Below, one piece after another: positions 8,306 through 17,119 of a stretch of 44,396 nucleotides of DNA. Source of the DNA: Candidatus Omnitrophota bacterium (GTDB lineage Bacteria; Omnitrophota; Gorgyraeia; 2-01-FULL-45-10); assembly GCA_016929115.1 (NCBI GenBank), contig JAFGJL010000009.1, positions 1-44,396 on the forward strand, read 5' to 3'. The position numbers were made by a program, and so were the translations under genes. Under the pieces are notes generated by a model. That model had not been told where the DNA came from. It did not search any database and worked only from the letters and a program-made list of their open reading frames with translations. How positions within the stretch are numbered: the stretch's first letter is position 1; each line of letters starts with the position of its first letter.

Positions 8306-9562
8306 ATGCATCGTTTTACGTTCAGGAACAATGAGCTCTACTGCGAGCAGGTCAGGGTGGCCGATGTCGCGGAGAGGATACCGACGCCCTTCTACCTCTA
8401 CAGCTACAGCACGCTCGTCGACCATTACAGGAAGCTCAAGAACGCCTTTAGCCCGATCAAGCCGCTTATCTGCTTCTCGATAAAGTCGAACTCTAACCTC
8501 GCCGTCGTGCGCGCTCTCGTCAAGAACGGCGCCGGCGTCGACATCGTGTCAGGCGGCGAGCTCTACAGGGCGCGCCTTGCCGGCACCGATCCGAAGAAGA
8601 TAGTGTACGCGGGTGTGGGCAAGAAGAGCCATGAGATAGCGGAAGCGCTCCGGTACGGCATATTCTTCTTCAACGTAGAATCGGAGGATGAGCTGGATGA
8701 GATACAGCGCGTCGCCGCCTCTCTCGGCAGGACCGCAAACATCGCCCTCAGGATAAATCCGGACGTCATTCCCAAGACGCATTCCTACATCGCGACAGGC
8801 AAGGGCGAGACCAAGTTCGGCCTCGATTTCGAGACGGTCCACAGGATATTCAACAACCGGTGGAAGTACCCGAACCTCAAAATACGCGGCGTCCACATCC
8901 ACATAGGCTCGCAGATCCTCGACGCTGCCCCTTTTGAGAAAGCTATCAGGAAGGTGCTCGACTTCATCAGGGCCAACGGCATAGATATAGATTATTTTAA
9001 TATCGGAGGCGGCCTCGGCATCATATATTCTATCGAGCATCCGCAGACGGCCAGGAGTTTCGCGAAGAAGATCCTTCCGATGCTGAAGAGGTCGGGCCTG
9101 AAGATCATACTGGAGCCGGGGAGGTTCATATCCGGCAACAGCGGCATATTCGTCACGAGCGTCGTCTATACCAAGAGGACGCCCCGGAAGAAGTTCGTGA
9201 TAGTCGACGGCGCGATGAACGACCTTATAAGGCCGAGCCTTTACGAGGCCTATCACAAGATCATCCCGGTTAAAGTCGATGCCACGAGCTCAAAGACGTC
9301 GGAGCGGGTGGATGTGGTGGGACCGATATGCGAGAGCGGCGACTTCCTCGGCAAGGAACGTTTTTTGCCGCAAGTAAGAAGGGGCGATATGCTGGCCGTG
9401 ATGGGGGCGGGGGCTTACGGTTTCAGTATGTCCAGTAACTACAATTCCCGTCCGCGCTCCGCCGAGGCCATGGTCATGGGGAAAAACCTGTATATTATCA
9501 GGAGGCGCGAGAGTTATAAGGACCTGATAAGGGGAGAGAGCATACCGAAGGTGCTTAAATGA
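8306..9562 (+). CDS. lysA: diaminopimelate decarboxylase
   Basis: LysA decarboxylates meso-DAP to L-lysine with PLP on a TIM-barrel fold. The 418-residue protein has FSIKSNSN with predicted PLP lysine K60, the HIHIGSQI segment, the phosphate-binding GGGLGI, EPGR, the CESGD motif that supplies the partner-subunit cysteine, and GAYGFSMSSNYN. Although it acts last in lysine synthesis, it comes first in the lysine block here. Its stop overlaps the dapF ATG (ATGA), and a TAAGGA ribosome site overlaps the argH stop. Confidence 0.96.
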   Translation: MHRFTFRNNELYCEQVRVADVAERIPTPFYLYSYSTLVDHYRKLKNAFSPIKPLICFSIKSNSNLAVVRALVKNGAGVDIVSGGELYRARLAGTDPKKIVYAGVGKKSHEIAEALRYGIFFFNVESEDELDEIQRVAASLGRTANIALRINPDVIPKTHSYIATGKGETKFGLDFETVHRIFNNRWKYPNLKIRGVHIHIGSQILDAAPFEKAIRKVLDFIRANGIDIDYFNIGGGLGIIYSIEHPQTARSFAKKILPMLKRSGLKIILEPGRFISGNSGIFVTSVVYTKRTPRKKFVIVDGAMNDLIRPSLYEAYHKIIPVKVDATSSKTSERVDVVGPICESGDFLGKERFLPQVRRGDMLAVMGAGAYGFSMSSNYNSRPRSAEAMVMGKNLYIIRRRESYKDLIRGESIPKVLK

Positions 9563-10374
9563 GGGGAAAGATAGCGTTCACAAAGGCGGTGGCGACCGGG
9601 AACGATTTTGTCGTAGTCGATAATCGCGGCGGCATGATAGGAAGGAATATCGCCGGGTTCGCCAGGAAGGTATGTGACCGTAAACGCGGGGTCGGCGCCG
9701 ACGGCCTCCTCCTGGTAGAGCGGTCAAAGAAGGCCGATCTCAAGATGCGGATCTTCAACCTGGACGGCAGCGAGCCCGAGATGTGCGGGAACGGCTCGCG
9801 CTGCATCGCCCTTTACGCTAAGGAAAAAAAGATAGCGCCAAAGGAAATGGATATAGAGACGGTGGCCGGAGTGCTGAGCGCGACCGTCCGCGACGAAATG
9901 GTGAAGGTGAAGCTCACCGATCCCAGGGACATAAAGTGGAACCTTTGCCTCATGATCCATAAGTGCCCCTACCGGGTCAATTTCACTAATACGGGCGTTC
10001 CGCACGTCATACATTTCGTGGACGACCTTGAACGGGTCGATGTTAAGGACCTAGGCTGGAAGATAAGGTATCATGAGGACTTCGCGCCCGCCGGCACAAA
10101 CGTCGATTTCGTAAAGGTCATGGACAAGAAGAACATAAAGATACGGACATACGAGCGCGGCGTCGAGGACGAGACCCTCGCCTGCGGCACGGGTTCTGTT
10201 GCGAGCGCCATCATAGCCGCCGAGGCGGAGAAACTGGATTCGCCCATTACGGTCGAGACGCGCGGGGGCGAGAAATTGAAGGTCTATTTCGAAAAGGATG
10301 AAGGTGAGTTCAGGAACATCTATCTTGAGGGCAGGGCGCAGTTAGTCTACGAAGGGGTGATAAAAAATGTTTAA
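9559..10374 (+). CDS. dapF: diaminopimelate epimerase
   Basis: DapF interconverts LL-DAP and meso-DAP without cofactor, serving both lysine and peptidoglycan. The 271-residue protein carries both catalytic cysteines in their canonical contexts: C76 in CGNGSRC and C209 in CGTGS. An ATGN(D)F substrate segment lies near the N-terminus. It overlaps lysA by 4 bases and dapA by 8. It is needed because the DapL reaction yields LL-DAP. Confidence 0.97.
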   Translation: MRGKIAFTKAVATGNDFVVVDNRGGMIGRNIAGFARKVCDRKRGVGADGLLLVERSKKADLKMRIFNLDGSEPEMCGNGSRCIALYAKEKKIAPKEMDIETVAGVLSATVRDEMVKVKLTDPRDIKWNLCLMIHKCPYRVNFTNTGVPHVIHFVDDLERVDVKDLGWKIRYHEDFAPAGTNVDFVKVMDKKNIKIRTYERGVEDETLACGTGSVASAIIAAEAEKLDSPITVETRGGEKLKVYFEKDEGEFRNIYLEGRAQLVYEGVIKNV

Positions 10375-11242
10375 AGGATCGATGGTGGCGTTGGTCACGC
10401 CGTTCAAGAACGGCAAGGTCGACGAAAAGGCCTTAAGGGAGCTGGTGGAATTCCAGATAAAGAACGGCACGACCGCCCTTGTGCCTTGTGGCACTACGGG
10501 CGAATCCGCGACGCTTTCATATGAGGAGCATGACAGGGTGATAGAGCTCTCGGTCCAGTTTGCCGCCGGCAGGGTACCTGTCATAGCCGGTACCGGCGCG
10601 AACTCGACCGAAGAGGCGATAGCGCTGACAGAGCACGCCAGGAAAGCGGGGGCCAAAGCATCTCTCCAGGTCTCGCCGTACTATAACAGGCCCACGCAGA
10701 AGGGCCTGTACCTGCATTTCAAGGCGATAGCCGAGGCGGTCGACATACCCCTCATCCTCTACAACATAGCTTCAAGGACAGGCGTGAATATAGAGCCGGA
10801 GACGTTCGCGAGATTGGCGCGGGATTGCAATAATATCATCGGCGTGAAGGAGGCGAGCGGGAGCCTTGAGCAGATGGCAAAGATAAAGAAGCTCTGCCCG
10901 AAGGAGTTCCTCCTCATATCCGGCGACGACGCGTTGACGCTCCCGGTCATGGCGATCGGCGGGACTGGCATCATCTCGGTGGTAGCCAACATCATACCGC
11001 GTGATGTAGCCGATATATGCGCCGCCTTCGAGAAGGGCGACATCCGTAAGGCACAGGAGCTGCATTACAAGATGCTGCCGCTGGTCAAGGCCATGTTCAT
11101 AGAGACTAACCCCATACCGGTCAAGACCGCGATGGGGCTTATGAAGATGTGCGAGCCTTCCCTGAGGCTTCCGATGTGCGAGATGGAGCCGGCGAACAGG
11201 GAGAAGCTTGTCAAGGAGCTGAAAGAGTATAAGTTGATATAG
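10367..11242 (+). CDS. dapA: 4-hydroxy-tetrahydrodipicolinate synthase
   Basis: DapA condenses pyruvate and aspartate semialdehyde, the first committed DAP/lysine step. The 291-residue TIM-barrel protein shows GTTGESATL near residue 43, YYNRP (Y105/Y106), LYN (Y132) and the Schiff-base lysine K161 in GVKEASG. These match the Thr-Tyr-Tyr triad and lysine of characterised DapA enzymes. It overlaps dapF by 8 bases and is followed by dapB after 9, so this is a tightly coupled unit. Confidence 0.96.
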   Translation: MFKGSMVALVTPFKNGKVDEKALRELVEFQIKNGTTALVPCGTTGESATLSYEEHDRVIELSVQFAAGRVPVIAGTGANSTEEAIALTEHARKAGAKASLQVSPYYNRPTQKGLYLHFKAIAEAVDIPLILYNIASRTGVNIEPETFARLARDCNNIIGVKEASGSLEQMAKIKKLCPKEFLLISGDDALTLPVMAIGGTGIISVVANIIPRDVADICAAFEKGDIRKAQELHYKMLPLVKAMFIETNPIPVKTAMGLMKMCEPSLRLPMCEMEPANREKLVKELKEYKLI

Positions 11243-11251
11243 GGATCGGCA

Positions 11252-11935
11252 ATGGTAAAGATCTGCGTGAGCGGTTCAAAAGGAAAGATGGGCTTAAGGA
11301 TCATCGCGCTCGCAAAGGCCGACAAGGCCTTACGGGTGAGCGGGGCTTTCGATATCGGCGACGACCCCGAACCCCCTATAAAGGGTTCCCAATGCCTCAT
11401 CGAGTTCACGACCCCTCAGGCGACCATGGAGCACCTGATGCTTTGCGAAAAATATAAGGTGCCGATGGTGATAGGGACGACAGGCCTGTCCGACGCCGAC
11501 ATAGCGAGGGTCAGGCAGGCCTCGAAGAAGATACCCGTCGTCTATTCGCCGAACATGTCGATAGGGGTCAACCTGCTCTTCAACCTGTTGGAGGACGCCG
11601 CCAGGGTCCTCGACGCGCAATACGATATCAAGATCAAGGAAGCGCACCACATCCACAAGAAGGACGCGCCTAGCGGCACGGCCAAGGAGCTCGCGCGTAT
11701 CATCAAGGACATAAAGGGCCTCACCGAGGTGCCCATAGAGTCGATACGCGAGGGCGAGACGGTCGGCGACCATACGATAACGTTCGAAAGCCCGCTCGAC
11801 ACCATCGTGCTGCACCACAGCGCGAAGACGCGCGATATCTTCGTGCGCGGCGCTCTCGAGGCCGCTAAATTCTCCGCCAAAAAGACGCGCGGGCTTTTTA
11901 CGATGCGCGATGTGCTGAAAGGGCCGTTGTCATGA
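11252..11935 (+). CDS. dapB: 4-hydroxy-tetrahydrodipicolinate reductase (short form)
   Basis: DapB reduces the DapA product with NAD(P)H to tetrahydrodipicolinate. The 227-residue protein has the N-terminal Rossmann loop GSKGKMG, TTGL, SPNMSIGVN, and the catalytic/substrate motif HHIHKKDAPSGTA starting at H132. At 227 residues it is shorter than the about 270 of the E. coli enzyme. The motifs are complete, so it looks like the compact form of the family and not a truncation. It overlaps dapL by 4 bases. Confidence 0.95.
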   Translation: MVKICVSGSKGKMGLRIIALAKADKALRVSGAFDIGDDPEPPIKGSQCLIEFTTPQATMEHLMLCEKYKVPMVIGTTGLSDADIARVRQASKKIPVVYSPNMSIGVNLLFNLLEDAARVLDAQYDIKIKEAHHIHKKDAPSGTAKELARIIKDIKGLTEVPIESIREGETVGDHTITFESPLDTIVLHHSAKTRDIFVRGALEAAKFSAKKTRGLFTMRDVLKGPLS

Positions 11936-13101
11936 TAAAGATGGAAAGATCGGAACGCTTGAAAAGGCTGCCGCCGTATCTCTTCGTTGAGATCGATAAG
12001 GCGAAGAAGAAGGCGCGCGACGCGGGCAGGGATATCATAGATCTCGGCGTCGGCGACCCTGACATACCCACGCCAAATTTTATCATCGACGCGCTCCACA
12101 AGGCGGCAAAGGACCCGTCGACGCACCGCTACGCGCTTGACCAGGGCCTACCCGAGTTCAGGAACGCGGCGGTGAAGTGGCTGAAGAGGCGCTTCGGCGT
12201 CGATATGGACGCCGAGACCGAGGTTCATCCCCTCATAGGGTCGAAGGAGGGTATAGCGCACATACCGCTTGCCTTCATCAATCCGGGCGATGCGGTCCTC
12301 GTCCCGGACCCCTGCTACCCGCCGTACAGGTCCGGGACCATATTCGCCGGCGGCGAGGTCGTGCCTATGCCGCTGCGCGCGGAGCACAATTTTCTGCCGG
12401 ACCTTAAGGCGGTCAACCACCATCTGTTGCACAAGGTCAGGATGCTCTTTATCAATTATCCGAATAACCCTACGGCGGCTACGTGCGACAAGAAGTTCCT
12501 GAAGGATGTCGTGGAATTCGCGAGAAAGCACAATATCATCGTCTGCTGCGACGCGGCGTATTCGGAGATCGCGTTCGACGGCTTCAAGCCGCCGAGCATC
12601 TTCGAGGTGGAGGGCGCCAAGGACGTGGCGGTCGAGTTCCATTCGCTGTCGAAGACGTTCAACATGACGGGCTGGAGGATGGGTTTTGCGGCCGGCAACT
12701 CCCAGGTGATAGAAGGCCTGGCGAAGGTCAAGGCGAACATCGATTCCGGCGTATTCTCCGCCATACAGAAGGCCGGGATCGCGGCTCTTGATAACTACGA
12801 GAAGCACATCGGCTCTGTCATAAGGCTCTACGAAGAGAGACGCAATCTCTTCGTAGACGGGCTGAACTCGCTTGGCTGGAACGTGCCGAAGCCGAAAGCG
12901 ACTTTTTACGTGTGGGTGAAGGTGCCGCCGCGCTATACGTCGGTGACCTTCGCGGCCGCCCTGCTGGAGAAGTGCGATATCGTCGCGACTCCGGGCAACG
13001 GTTTCGGCGACGCCGGCGAGGGATACGTGCGCATGGCCATCACCGTCGACAAGAAACGCCTCGCCGAGGCGGTGGACAGGATCAAAAAGCGGCTCGTTTA
13101 G
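11932..13101 (+). CDS. dapL: LL-diaminopimelate aminotransferase
   Basis: This is a class I/II PLP aminotransferase that converts tetrahydrodipicolinate directly to LL-DAP with glutamate. It bypasses the succinyl/acetyl route (dapC, D, E), none of which is seen here. The 389-residue protein has an N-terminal RLPPYLF segment, LGVGDPD, NYPNNPT, and SLSKTFNMTGWR with predicted PLP lysine K241. The substrate call rests on this sequence pattern plus the position after dapB. A generic aspartate-type aminotransferase is the alternative, but the context makes DapL the better name. Confidence 0.9.
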   Translation: MIKMERSERLKRLPPYLFVEIDKAKKKARDAGRDIIDLGVGDPDIPTPNFIIDALHKAAKDPSTHRYALDQGLPEFRNAAVKWLKRRFGVDMDAETEVHPLIGSKEGIAHIPLAFINPGDAVLVPDPCYPPYRSGTIFAGGEVVPMPLRAEHNFLPDLKAVNHHLLHKVRMLFINYPNNPTAATCDKKFLKDVVEFARKHNIIVCCDAAYSEIAFDGFKPPSIFEVEGAKDVAVEFHSLSKTFNMTGWRMGFAAGNSQVIEGLAKVKANIDSGVFSAIQKAGIAALDNYEKHIGSVIRLYEERRNLFVDGLNSLGWNVPKPKATFYVWVKVPPRYTSVTFAAALLEKCDIVATPGNGFGDAGEGYVRMAITVDKKRLAEAVDRIKKRLV

Positions 13102-13177
13102 CTCATACCTCTTAGCTGATAGCTCATAGTAATGTTGAAAGCAGTTTTTCCTATGAGCCATGAGCTAAGAGCTAAAA
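13099..13177. repeat. intergenic hairpin repeat, family A
   Basis: The element starts in the dapL stop codon with TAGCTCATA, then CTTAGCTGATAGCTCATAG, a loop region, and CTATGAGCCATGAGCTAAG ending GAGCTAAAACTTG. The arms pair as an imperfect long hairpin. It ends about 15 bases before the folK ATG, the same relative place as the copy before argJ. Confidence 0.85.
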
Positions 13178-13192
13178 CTTGAGATTAACCGG

Positions 13193-13597
13193 ATGACGAC
13201 TTGCTACATCGGCATCGGCTCGAACCTTGGGGACAGGCGCTCTTATATCGATAAAGCGATCGGGGAATTGAGGTCGAGCGCCGGCATAAAAGTCGCCAGG
13301 GTCTCGTCGATCTACGAGACGGATCCGGTCAGCGACATCCCTCAGGGCAGGTTCCTGAACGGCGTTATAGAGGCCGAGACTGTCCTGGACCCGCGCGAGC
13401 TTTTAAAGAGGCTTAACGATATAGAGGCCGGCCTCGGAAGAGAGCGCGCGGCAAAGAACGCCCCGCGGACGGTCGATCTAGATATCCTCTATTACGGCGA
13501 TCTGACGGTAAGCGAACGCGGCCTCAAGATACCGCATCCGCGGATAAGGGAGCGGGAATTCGTGTTGAAAGGGTTGCGAGAACTTGGAAAAGCGTAA
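13193..13597 (+). CDS. folK: 2-amino-4-hydroxy-6-hydroxymethyldihydropteridine pyrophosphokinase
   Basis: FolK transfers pyrophosphate from ATP to the pterin precursor in folate synthesis. The 134-residue protein starts with the family pattern IGIGSNLGDR, has RxxDLDIL (RTVDLDILYYGD) with the magnesium-binding aspartates, and IPHPRIREREFVL near the C-terminus. Length is slightly short but complete. It starts the cofactor group (folate, pantothenate, NAD), separated from dapL by a 91-base repeat-bearing spacer. Confidence 0.94.
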   Translation: MTTCYIGIGSNLGDRRSYIDKAIGELRSSAGIKVARVSSIYETDPVSDIPQGRFLNGVIEAETVLDPRELLKRLNDIEAGLGRERAAKNAPRTVDLDILYYGDLTVSERGLKIPHPRIREREFVLKGLRELGKA

Positions 13598-13612
13598 GGA
13601 GCCATCGTTTTT

Positions 13613-13641
13613 GCTATGAGCTATGAGCTAAGAGCTAAAAC
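13613..13641. repeat. half-copy of family A repeat
   Basis: GCTATGAGCTATGAGCTAAGAGCTAAAACT matches only the 3' arm of the family A elements. The 5' TAGCTCATAG arm is missing. It again ends about 16 bases before a start codon (panC), suggesting deletion of one arm or insertion of a partial element. Confidence 0.75.
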
Positions 13642-13656
13642 TCAATACTACATAGA

Positions 13657-14508
13657 ATGAAGACGATCGAGACCATTTCGGGGATGTCGACCTTCTCGAA
13701 GACCGCGAAGAAGGAGGGGAAGTCCATCGGCCTTGTGCCGACCATGGGCGCCCTCCACGAAGGCCACCTAAGCCTTGTCAGGGCAGCTAAAAAAGAGAAC
13801 GATATCGTGGTGATGAGCGTGTTCGTCAACCCGATCCAGTTCGGCCCGTCGGAAGACCTCGATAAATACCCCAGGGACTTTAAGCGGGACGGGGAGATGG
13901 CGCGCGCGGCCGGCGTGGACGCCGTATTCCACCCTTCGGCAAGCCAGATGTATCCGGAAGGATTTTCAACCTACGTCAATGTCGAAGGCTTGACCGATAC
14001 GTTATGCGGCGCCTCGCGGCCCGGGCATTTCAGGGGCGTGACGACCGTCGTAATGAAATTATTCGCCATAGTAAAGCCGGACGCGGCCTATTTCGGCCAG
14101 AAGGACGCGCAGCAGGCTATTGTGGTAAAGAAGATGGCCGAGGACCTTAACCTTGACATCGACGTCAGGATCCTGCCCGTGGTCCGCGAAAAGGACGGCC
14201 TTGCGATGAGCTCGCGCAACGCTTATCTCTCGACGGACGAGAGGAAGGACTCCGCCGTGCTCTACCAGGCGCTGCGGAAGGCGGAGGATCTCATGCGGCA
14301 GGGCGAGACGGACCCCGCAAAGGTCGTCAAGGCCATGGAAGGGATGATAAAGGCGAAGCAGAACGCCCGCATCGACTACATCGCCGTTGTCGATCCGAAA
14401 AACCTCAGGGACGCAAAGACGGTCTCGGGTGATGCTCTCGTCGCGCTGGCAGTCTTCATCGGCAAGACAAGGCTCATCGATAACGTGATCGTCACCATCG
14501 GATCTTAA
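13657..14508 (+). CDS. panC: pantothenate synthetase
   Basis: PanC ligates pantoate and beta-alanine with ATP in coenzyme A synthesis. The 283-residue protein shows the ATP-binding TMGALHEGH (29-37, the HIGH-like motif), FVNPIQFGPSEDL, GRPGHF-type segment SRPGHFRGV, FGQKDAQQ and the KMSKS-like MSSRNAYL. Length is standard. No panB or panD is in the window. nadA follows after 11 bases, so folK/panC/nadA/nadX probably form one cofactor transcript. Confidence 0.96.
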   Translation: MKTIETISGMSTFSKTAKKEGKSIGLVPTMGALHEGHLSLVRAAKKENDIVVMSVFVNPIQFGPSEDLDKYPRDFKRDGEMARAAGVDAVFHPSASQMYPEGFSTYVNVEGLTDTLCGASRPGHFRGVTTVVMKLFAIVKPDAAYFGQKDAQQAIVVKKMAEDLNLDIDVRILPVVREKDGLAMSSRNAYLSTDERKDSAVLYQALRKAEDLMRQGETDPAKVVKAMEGMIKAKQNARIDYIAVVDPKNLRDAKTVSGDALVALAVFIGKTRLIDNVIVTIGS

Positions 14509-14519
14509 GAAAGGCATAT

Positions 14520-15479
14520 ATGGAGCAGAAAAACAAGGGTGAGCTTAAAGATCTCAAATACAACGAGATGCTCAAGAAGAAGATTGAGAAGCTCAAGAAG
14601 AAGCGCAATGCCGTCATAATAGTCCACAACTACCAGCGCGACGAGGTACAGGAGATCGCGGACATCAGCGGTGATTCGCTCGCGCTTTCGCAGGCGGCGG
14701 TAAGGACGGACTCCGAGGTGATCGTGTTCTGCGGGGTACAGTTCATGGCCGAGAGCGCGTCTATCCTGAACCCCGGCAAGACGGTGCTCCTGCCGGTTAA
14801 GGAAGCGGGTTGCCCGCTGGCGGACATGATAACGCCGGAGAAGCTGCGCCTGAAAAAGAATGAACATCCCGGCGCCGCCGTGGTCTGCTACGTCAATTCA
14901 AGCGCGGAGGTCAAGGCCGAAAGCGATATCGCGTGTACATCGAGCAATGCCATAGAGGTCGTCAGGTCGCTGAAAGAGAAGCAGGTCATATTCGTGCCAG
15001 ATAAAAATCTCGGCCGGTATGTCCAGAGCCAGGTGCCCGAGAAAGAGATAATACTCTGGGAGGGCTTCTGTCCGACCCACATACGGGTGCAGGAAGAGGA
15101 CATCGTGAGATCGAAAGAGGCTCATCCCGGCGCCGAGGTCATCGCGCATCCTGAGTGCAATCCCGAAGTGCTCGCCCTCTCCGACCACATATGCTCGACG
15201 GGCGGTATGTTCGCCTACGTGAAAGGCTCGAAGTCGAAGGAGTTCATCATCTCGACCGAATGCGGCATGCTTTACAAGCTCCAGAAAGACAATCCGGGCA
15301 AGAGTTTCTACCTTCCCACGCTTAAGCTTGTCTGCGCGAACATGAAACTTATAACGCTGGGTTGGGTTGCGCATAGCCTGGAGAACCTTGTGTATGAGGT
15401 TAAGGTCTCAGACGATATACGGGAGAAGGCCAGGAAGACGCTTGAGAGGATGCTTGCGGTCACGGCGAGGAAGGGCTAG
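14520..15479 (+). CDS. nadA: quinolinate synthase
   Basis: NadA condenses iminoaspartate with dihydroxyacetone phosphate to quinolinate, using an oxygen-sensitive [4Fe-4S] cluster. The 319-residue protein has the HNYQ motif near residue 36, and the three cluster cysteines can be placed in VVCYVN, WEGFCPTH and KLVCANM. HPECNPEV and STGGM also match the family. A lysine-rich stretch of about 30 residues precedes the core. The next gene, one base downstream, supplies the iminoaspartate. Confidence 0.96.
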   Translation: MEQKNKGELKDLKYNEMLKKKIEKLKKKRNAVIIVHNYQRDEVQEIADISGDSLALSQAAVRTDSEVIVFCGVQFMAESASILNPGKTVLLPVKEAGCPLADMITPEKLRLKKNEHPGAAVVCYVNSSAEVKAESDIACTSSNAIEVVRSLKEKQVIFVPDKNLGRYVQSQVPEKEIILWEGFCPTHIRVQEEDIVRSKEAHPGAEVIAHPECNPEVLALSDHICSTGGMFAYVKGSKSKEFIISTECGMLYKLQKDNPGKSFYLPTLKLVCANMKLITLGWVAHSLENLVYEVKVSDDIREKARKTLERMLAVTARKG

Positions 15480-15480
15480 G

Positions 15481-16293
15481 ATGAAGAAGCTAAGCGTCGG
15501 GATAATAGGGTGCGGCACCATAGGCAGCGAGATCGCCAAGGCGTGCCAGGACAGGTTGCGCGAGAGGATAGAACTCGCGGCTATCTGCGATATAGACGGA
15601 CAAAAGGCGCTCGCCTTGCAGAGTGCGCTCGCAAATAAAGTGCCGGTCATGACGCTCGACTCGTTGATAGAAAAGGCGGACTTGGTCGTTGAGGCTGCAA
15701 GCGCGAAGGTCTCAGCGGATGTCGTCGAGAAAGCTCTGAAGAAGAGGAAGGCCGTCCTGGTGATGAGCGTTGGCGGGCTCCTGGGCAAAGAGGCGCTTTT
15801 GGGATCGGCGCGCAAGACAGGCGCCAGGGTCTATTTACCGAGCGGCGCGCTTTGCGGCATAGACGGGCTTAAATCGGCAGCGATCGGCAGGATAGATTCC
15901 GTGACGCTGACGACGAGGAAGCCGCCGCGCGGCCTCGAAGGCGCGCCGTATCTCAAGGAGCGCAATATCGACGTCTCGGCGGTAAAGGGCGAGACCGTCG
16001 TTTTCGAGGGCAACGCGCTGGAGGCGGTAAAGGGTTTCCCGGCCAACGTCAATGTATGCGCCGTCCTTAGCCTTGCCGGGATCGGGGCCGAAAAGACGCG
16101 CGTAAGGATAGTGACGTCTCCCGAATATACGAAGAACATACATGAGGTCGAGATAACGGGCGATTGCGGTAAGGTAACGACGAGGACGGAGAACGTGCCT
16201 TCAAAGACGAACCCGAAGACGAGCGCGCTCGCTTTCCTTTCCGCGATCGCGACGCTCGAAGGCGTCGTGAACGACGTCCGCATCGGGACATGA
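15481..16293 (+). CDS. nadX: L-aspartate dehydrogenase
   Basis: This NAD(P)-dependent enzyme makes iminoaspartate from aspartate for NadA, replacing the oxygen- or fumarate-using oxidase NadB; pairs of this kind are known from Thermotoga maritima. The 270-residue product has a Rossmann loop GIIGCGTIGSE at the N-terminus and the family segments LPSGALCGIDGLK and NVNVCAVLSLAG. The ATG at 15481, one base after the nadA stop, gives the normal N-terminus; a longer frame starting inside nadA is not credible. nadC is not in the window. Confidence 0.94.
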   Translation: MKKLSVGIIGCGTIGSEIAKACQDRLRERIELAAICDIDGQKALALQSALANKVPVMTLDSLIEKADLVVEAASAKVSADVVEKALKKRKAVLVMSVGGLLGKEALLGSARKTGARVYLPSGALCGIDGLKSAAIGRIDSVTLTTRKPPRGLEGAPYLKERNIDVSAVKGETVVFEGNALEAVKGFPANVNVCAVLSLAGIGAEKTRVRIVTSPEYTKNIHEVEITGDCGKVTTRTENVPSKTNPKTSALAFLSAIATLEGVVNDVRIGT

Positions 16294-16306
16294 AGGGGTA
16301 AACGCG

Positions 16307-17095
16307 ATGCGCAACCTGACGAAGACCGGCGCTTACATCTCGAACAGGATCGGTAAGGCGATAGCCGATTACAGCCTTATCGAGGACAAGGACCGCATCC
16401 TCGTCGGGGTATCGGGCGGGAAGGACAGTCTGGCGCTGGTGAAGCTCCTGAACGAGCGCCGGCGATGGGCGCCGATAGATTACGATATCACCGCGATACA
16501 CATCGAAAGCGACCATAGATGCGCCGGCCGGAGCCCGAAGAAGGCCCTGAAAAGATTTTTCGAGGACAACGGCATCAAGTACCGCTTTGAGAAGATAAAG
16601 ATCTCCGACGGGAAAGGGAAGGGCGTTTCGTGCTTCTGGTGCTCCTGGAACAGGAGAAAGGCGATCTTCCAGGCCGCCGCTAAGCTCGGGTGCAATAAAG
16701 TGGCCCTCGGCCACCACAAGGACGATATCATCGAAACGCTCCTTCTTAACATCTTCTATCAGGGCGAGTTCGCGGCGATGAACCCGCGCCAGGAGCTTTT
16801 CGGGGGAAAGATCATCATCATCCGGCCGTTGTGCTATGTCGAAGAGGACAAGACAAGGCGGTTCGCGGCCGAGTCCCGTTTCCCGAAGGACACGTCGCTC
16901 TGTTCCAACGGCGAGATGTCGAAGCGGCGCATGATGAAAAATTTCATAAAGGGCGCCGAAAAGGGATGCCCTTATGTTAAAATGAATATATTCAGGTCTA
17001 TAGCGCGGGTGAACAAGGAATATATAAACATCCACCCGTCGGAGGACGCGGGCATCACATGGCAGGCAGGCAATGCTGCCGTAGATAATAAATAA
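16307..17095 (+). CDS. ttcA: TtcA-like PP-loop tRNA thiolase (tRNA 2-thiocytidine synthetase family)
   Basis: The 262-residue protein has the PP-loop GVSGGKDSLAL (about residue 34), which adenylates the target base. A CxxC pair in SCFWCSWNRRKAIF, LGHHKDDIIET, and a later cysteine in SLCSNGE match the iron-sulfur site of TtcA, the enzyme that thiolates C32 of certain tRNAs. Related TtuA/Ncs6 proteins thiolate U54 or U34, so the exact tRNA position is uncertain. It follows nadX by 13 bases. Confidence 0.82.
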   Translation: MRNLTKTGAYISNRIGKAIADYSLIEDKDRILVGVSGGKDSLALVKLLNERRRWAPIDYDITAIHIESDHRCAGRSPKKALKRFFEDNGIKYRFEKIKISDGKGKGVSCFWCSWNRRKAIFQAAAKLGCNKVALGHHKDDIIETLLLNIFYQGEFAAMNPRQELFGGKIIIIRPLCYVEEDKTRRFAAESRFPKDTSLCSNGEMSKRRMMKNFIKGAEKGCPYVKMNIFRSIARVNKEYINIHPSEDAGITWQAGNAAVDNK

Positions 17096-17119
17096 AAAAA
17101 CGGAGGGGGGTGAATTAAC

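Noticed and set aside
12148-13161. Long open frame on the minus strand opposite dapL (337 codons)
   Set aside because: It is a codon-bias shadow of a GC-rich gene. The product has arginine/histidine-rich low-quality sequence with no recognisable motif, while the plus strand encodes an intact aminotransferase.
16067-17035. Long open frame on the minus strand opposite nadX and ttcA (322 codons)
   Set aside because: It spans two intact plus-strand genes and gives no family-like sequence.
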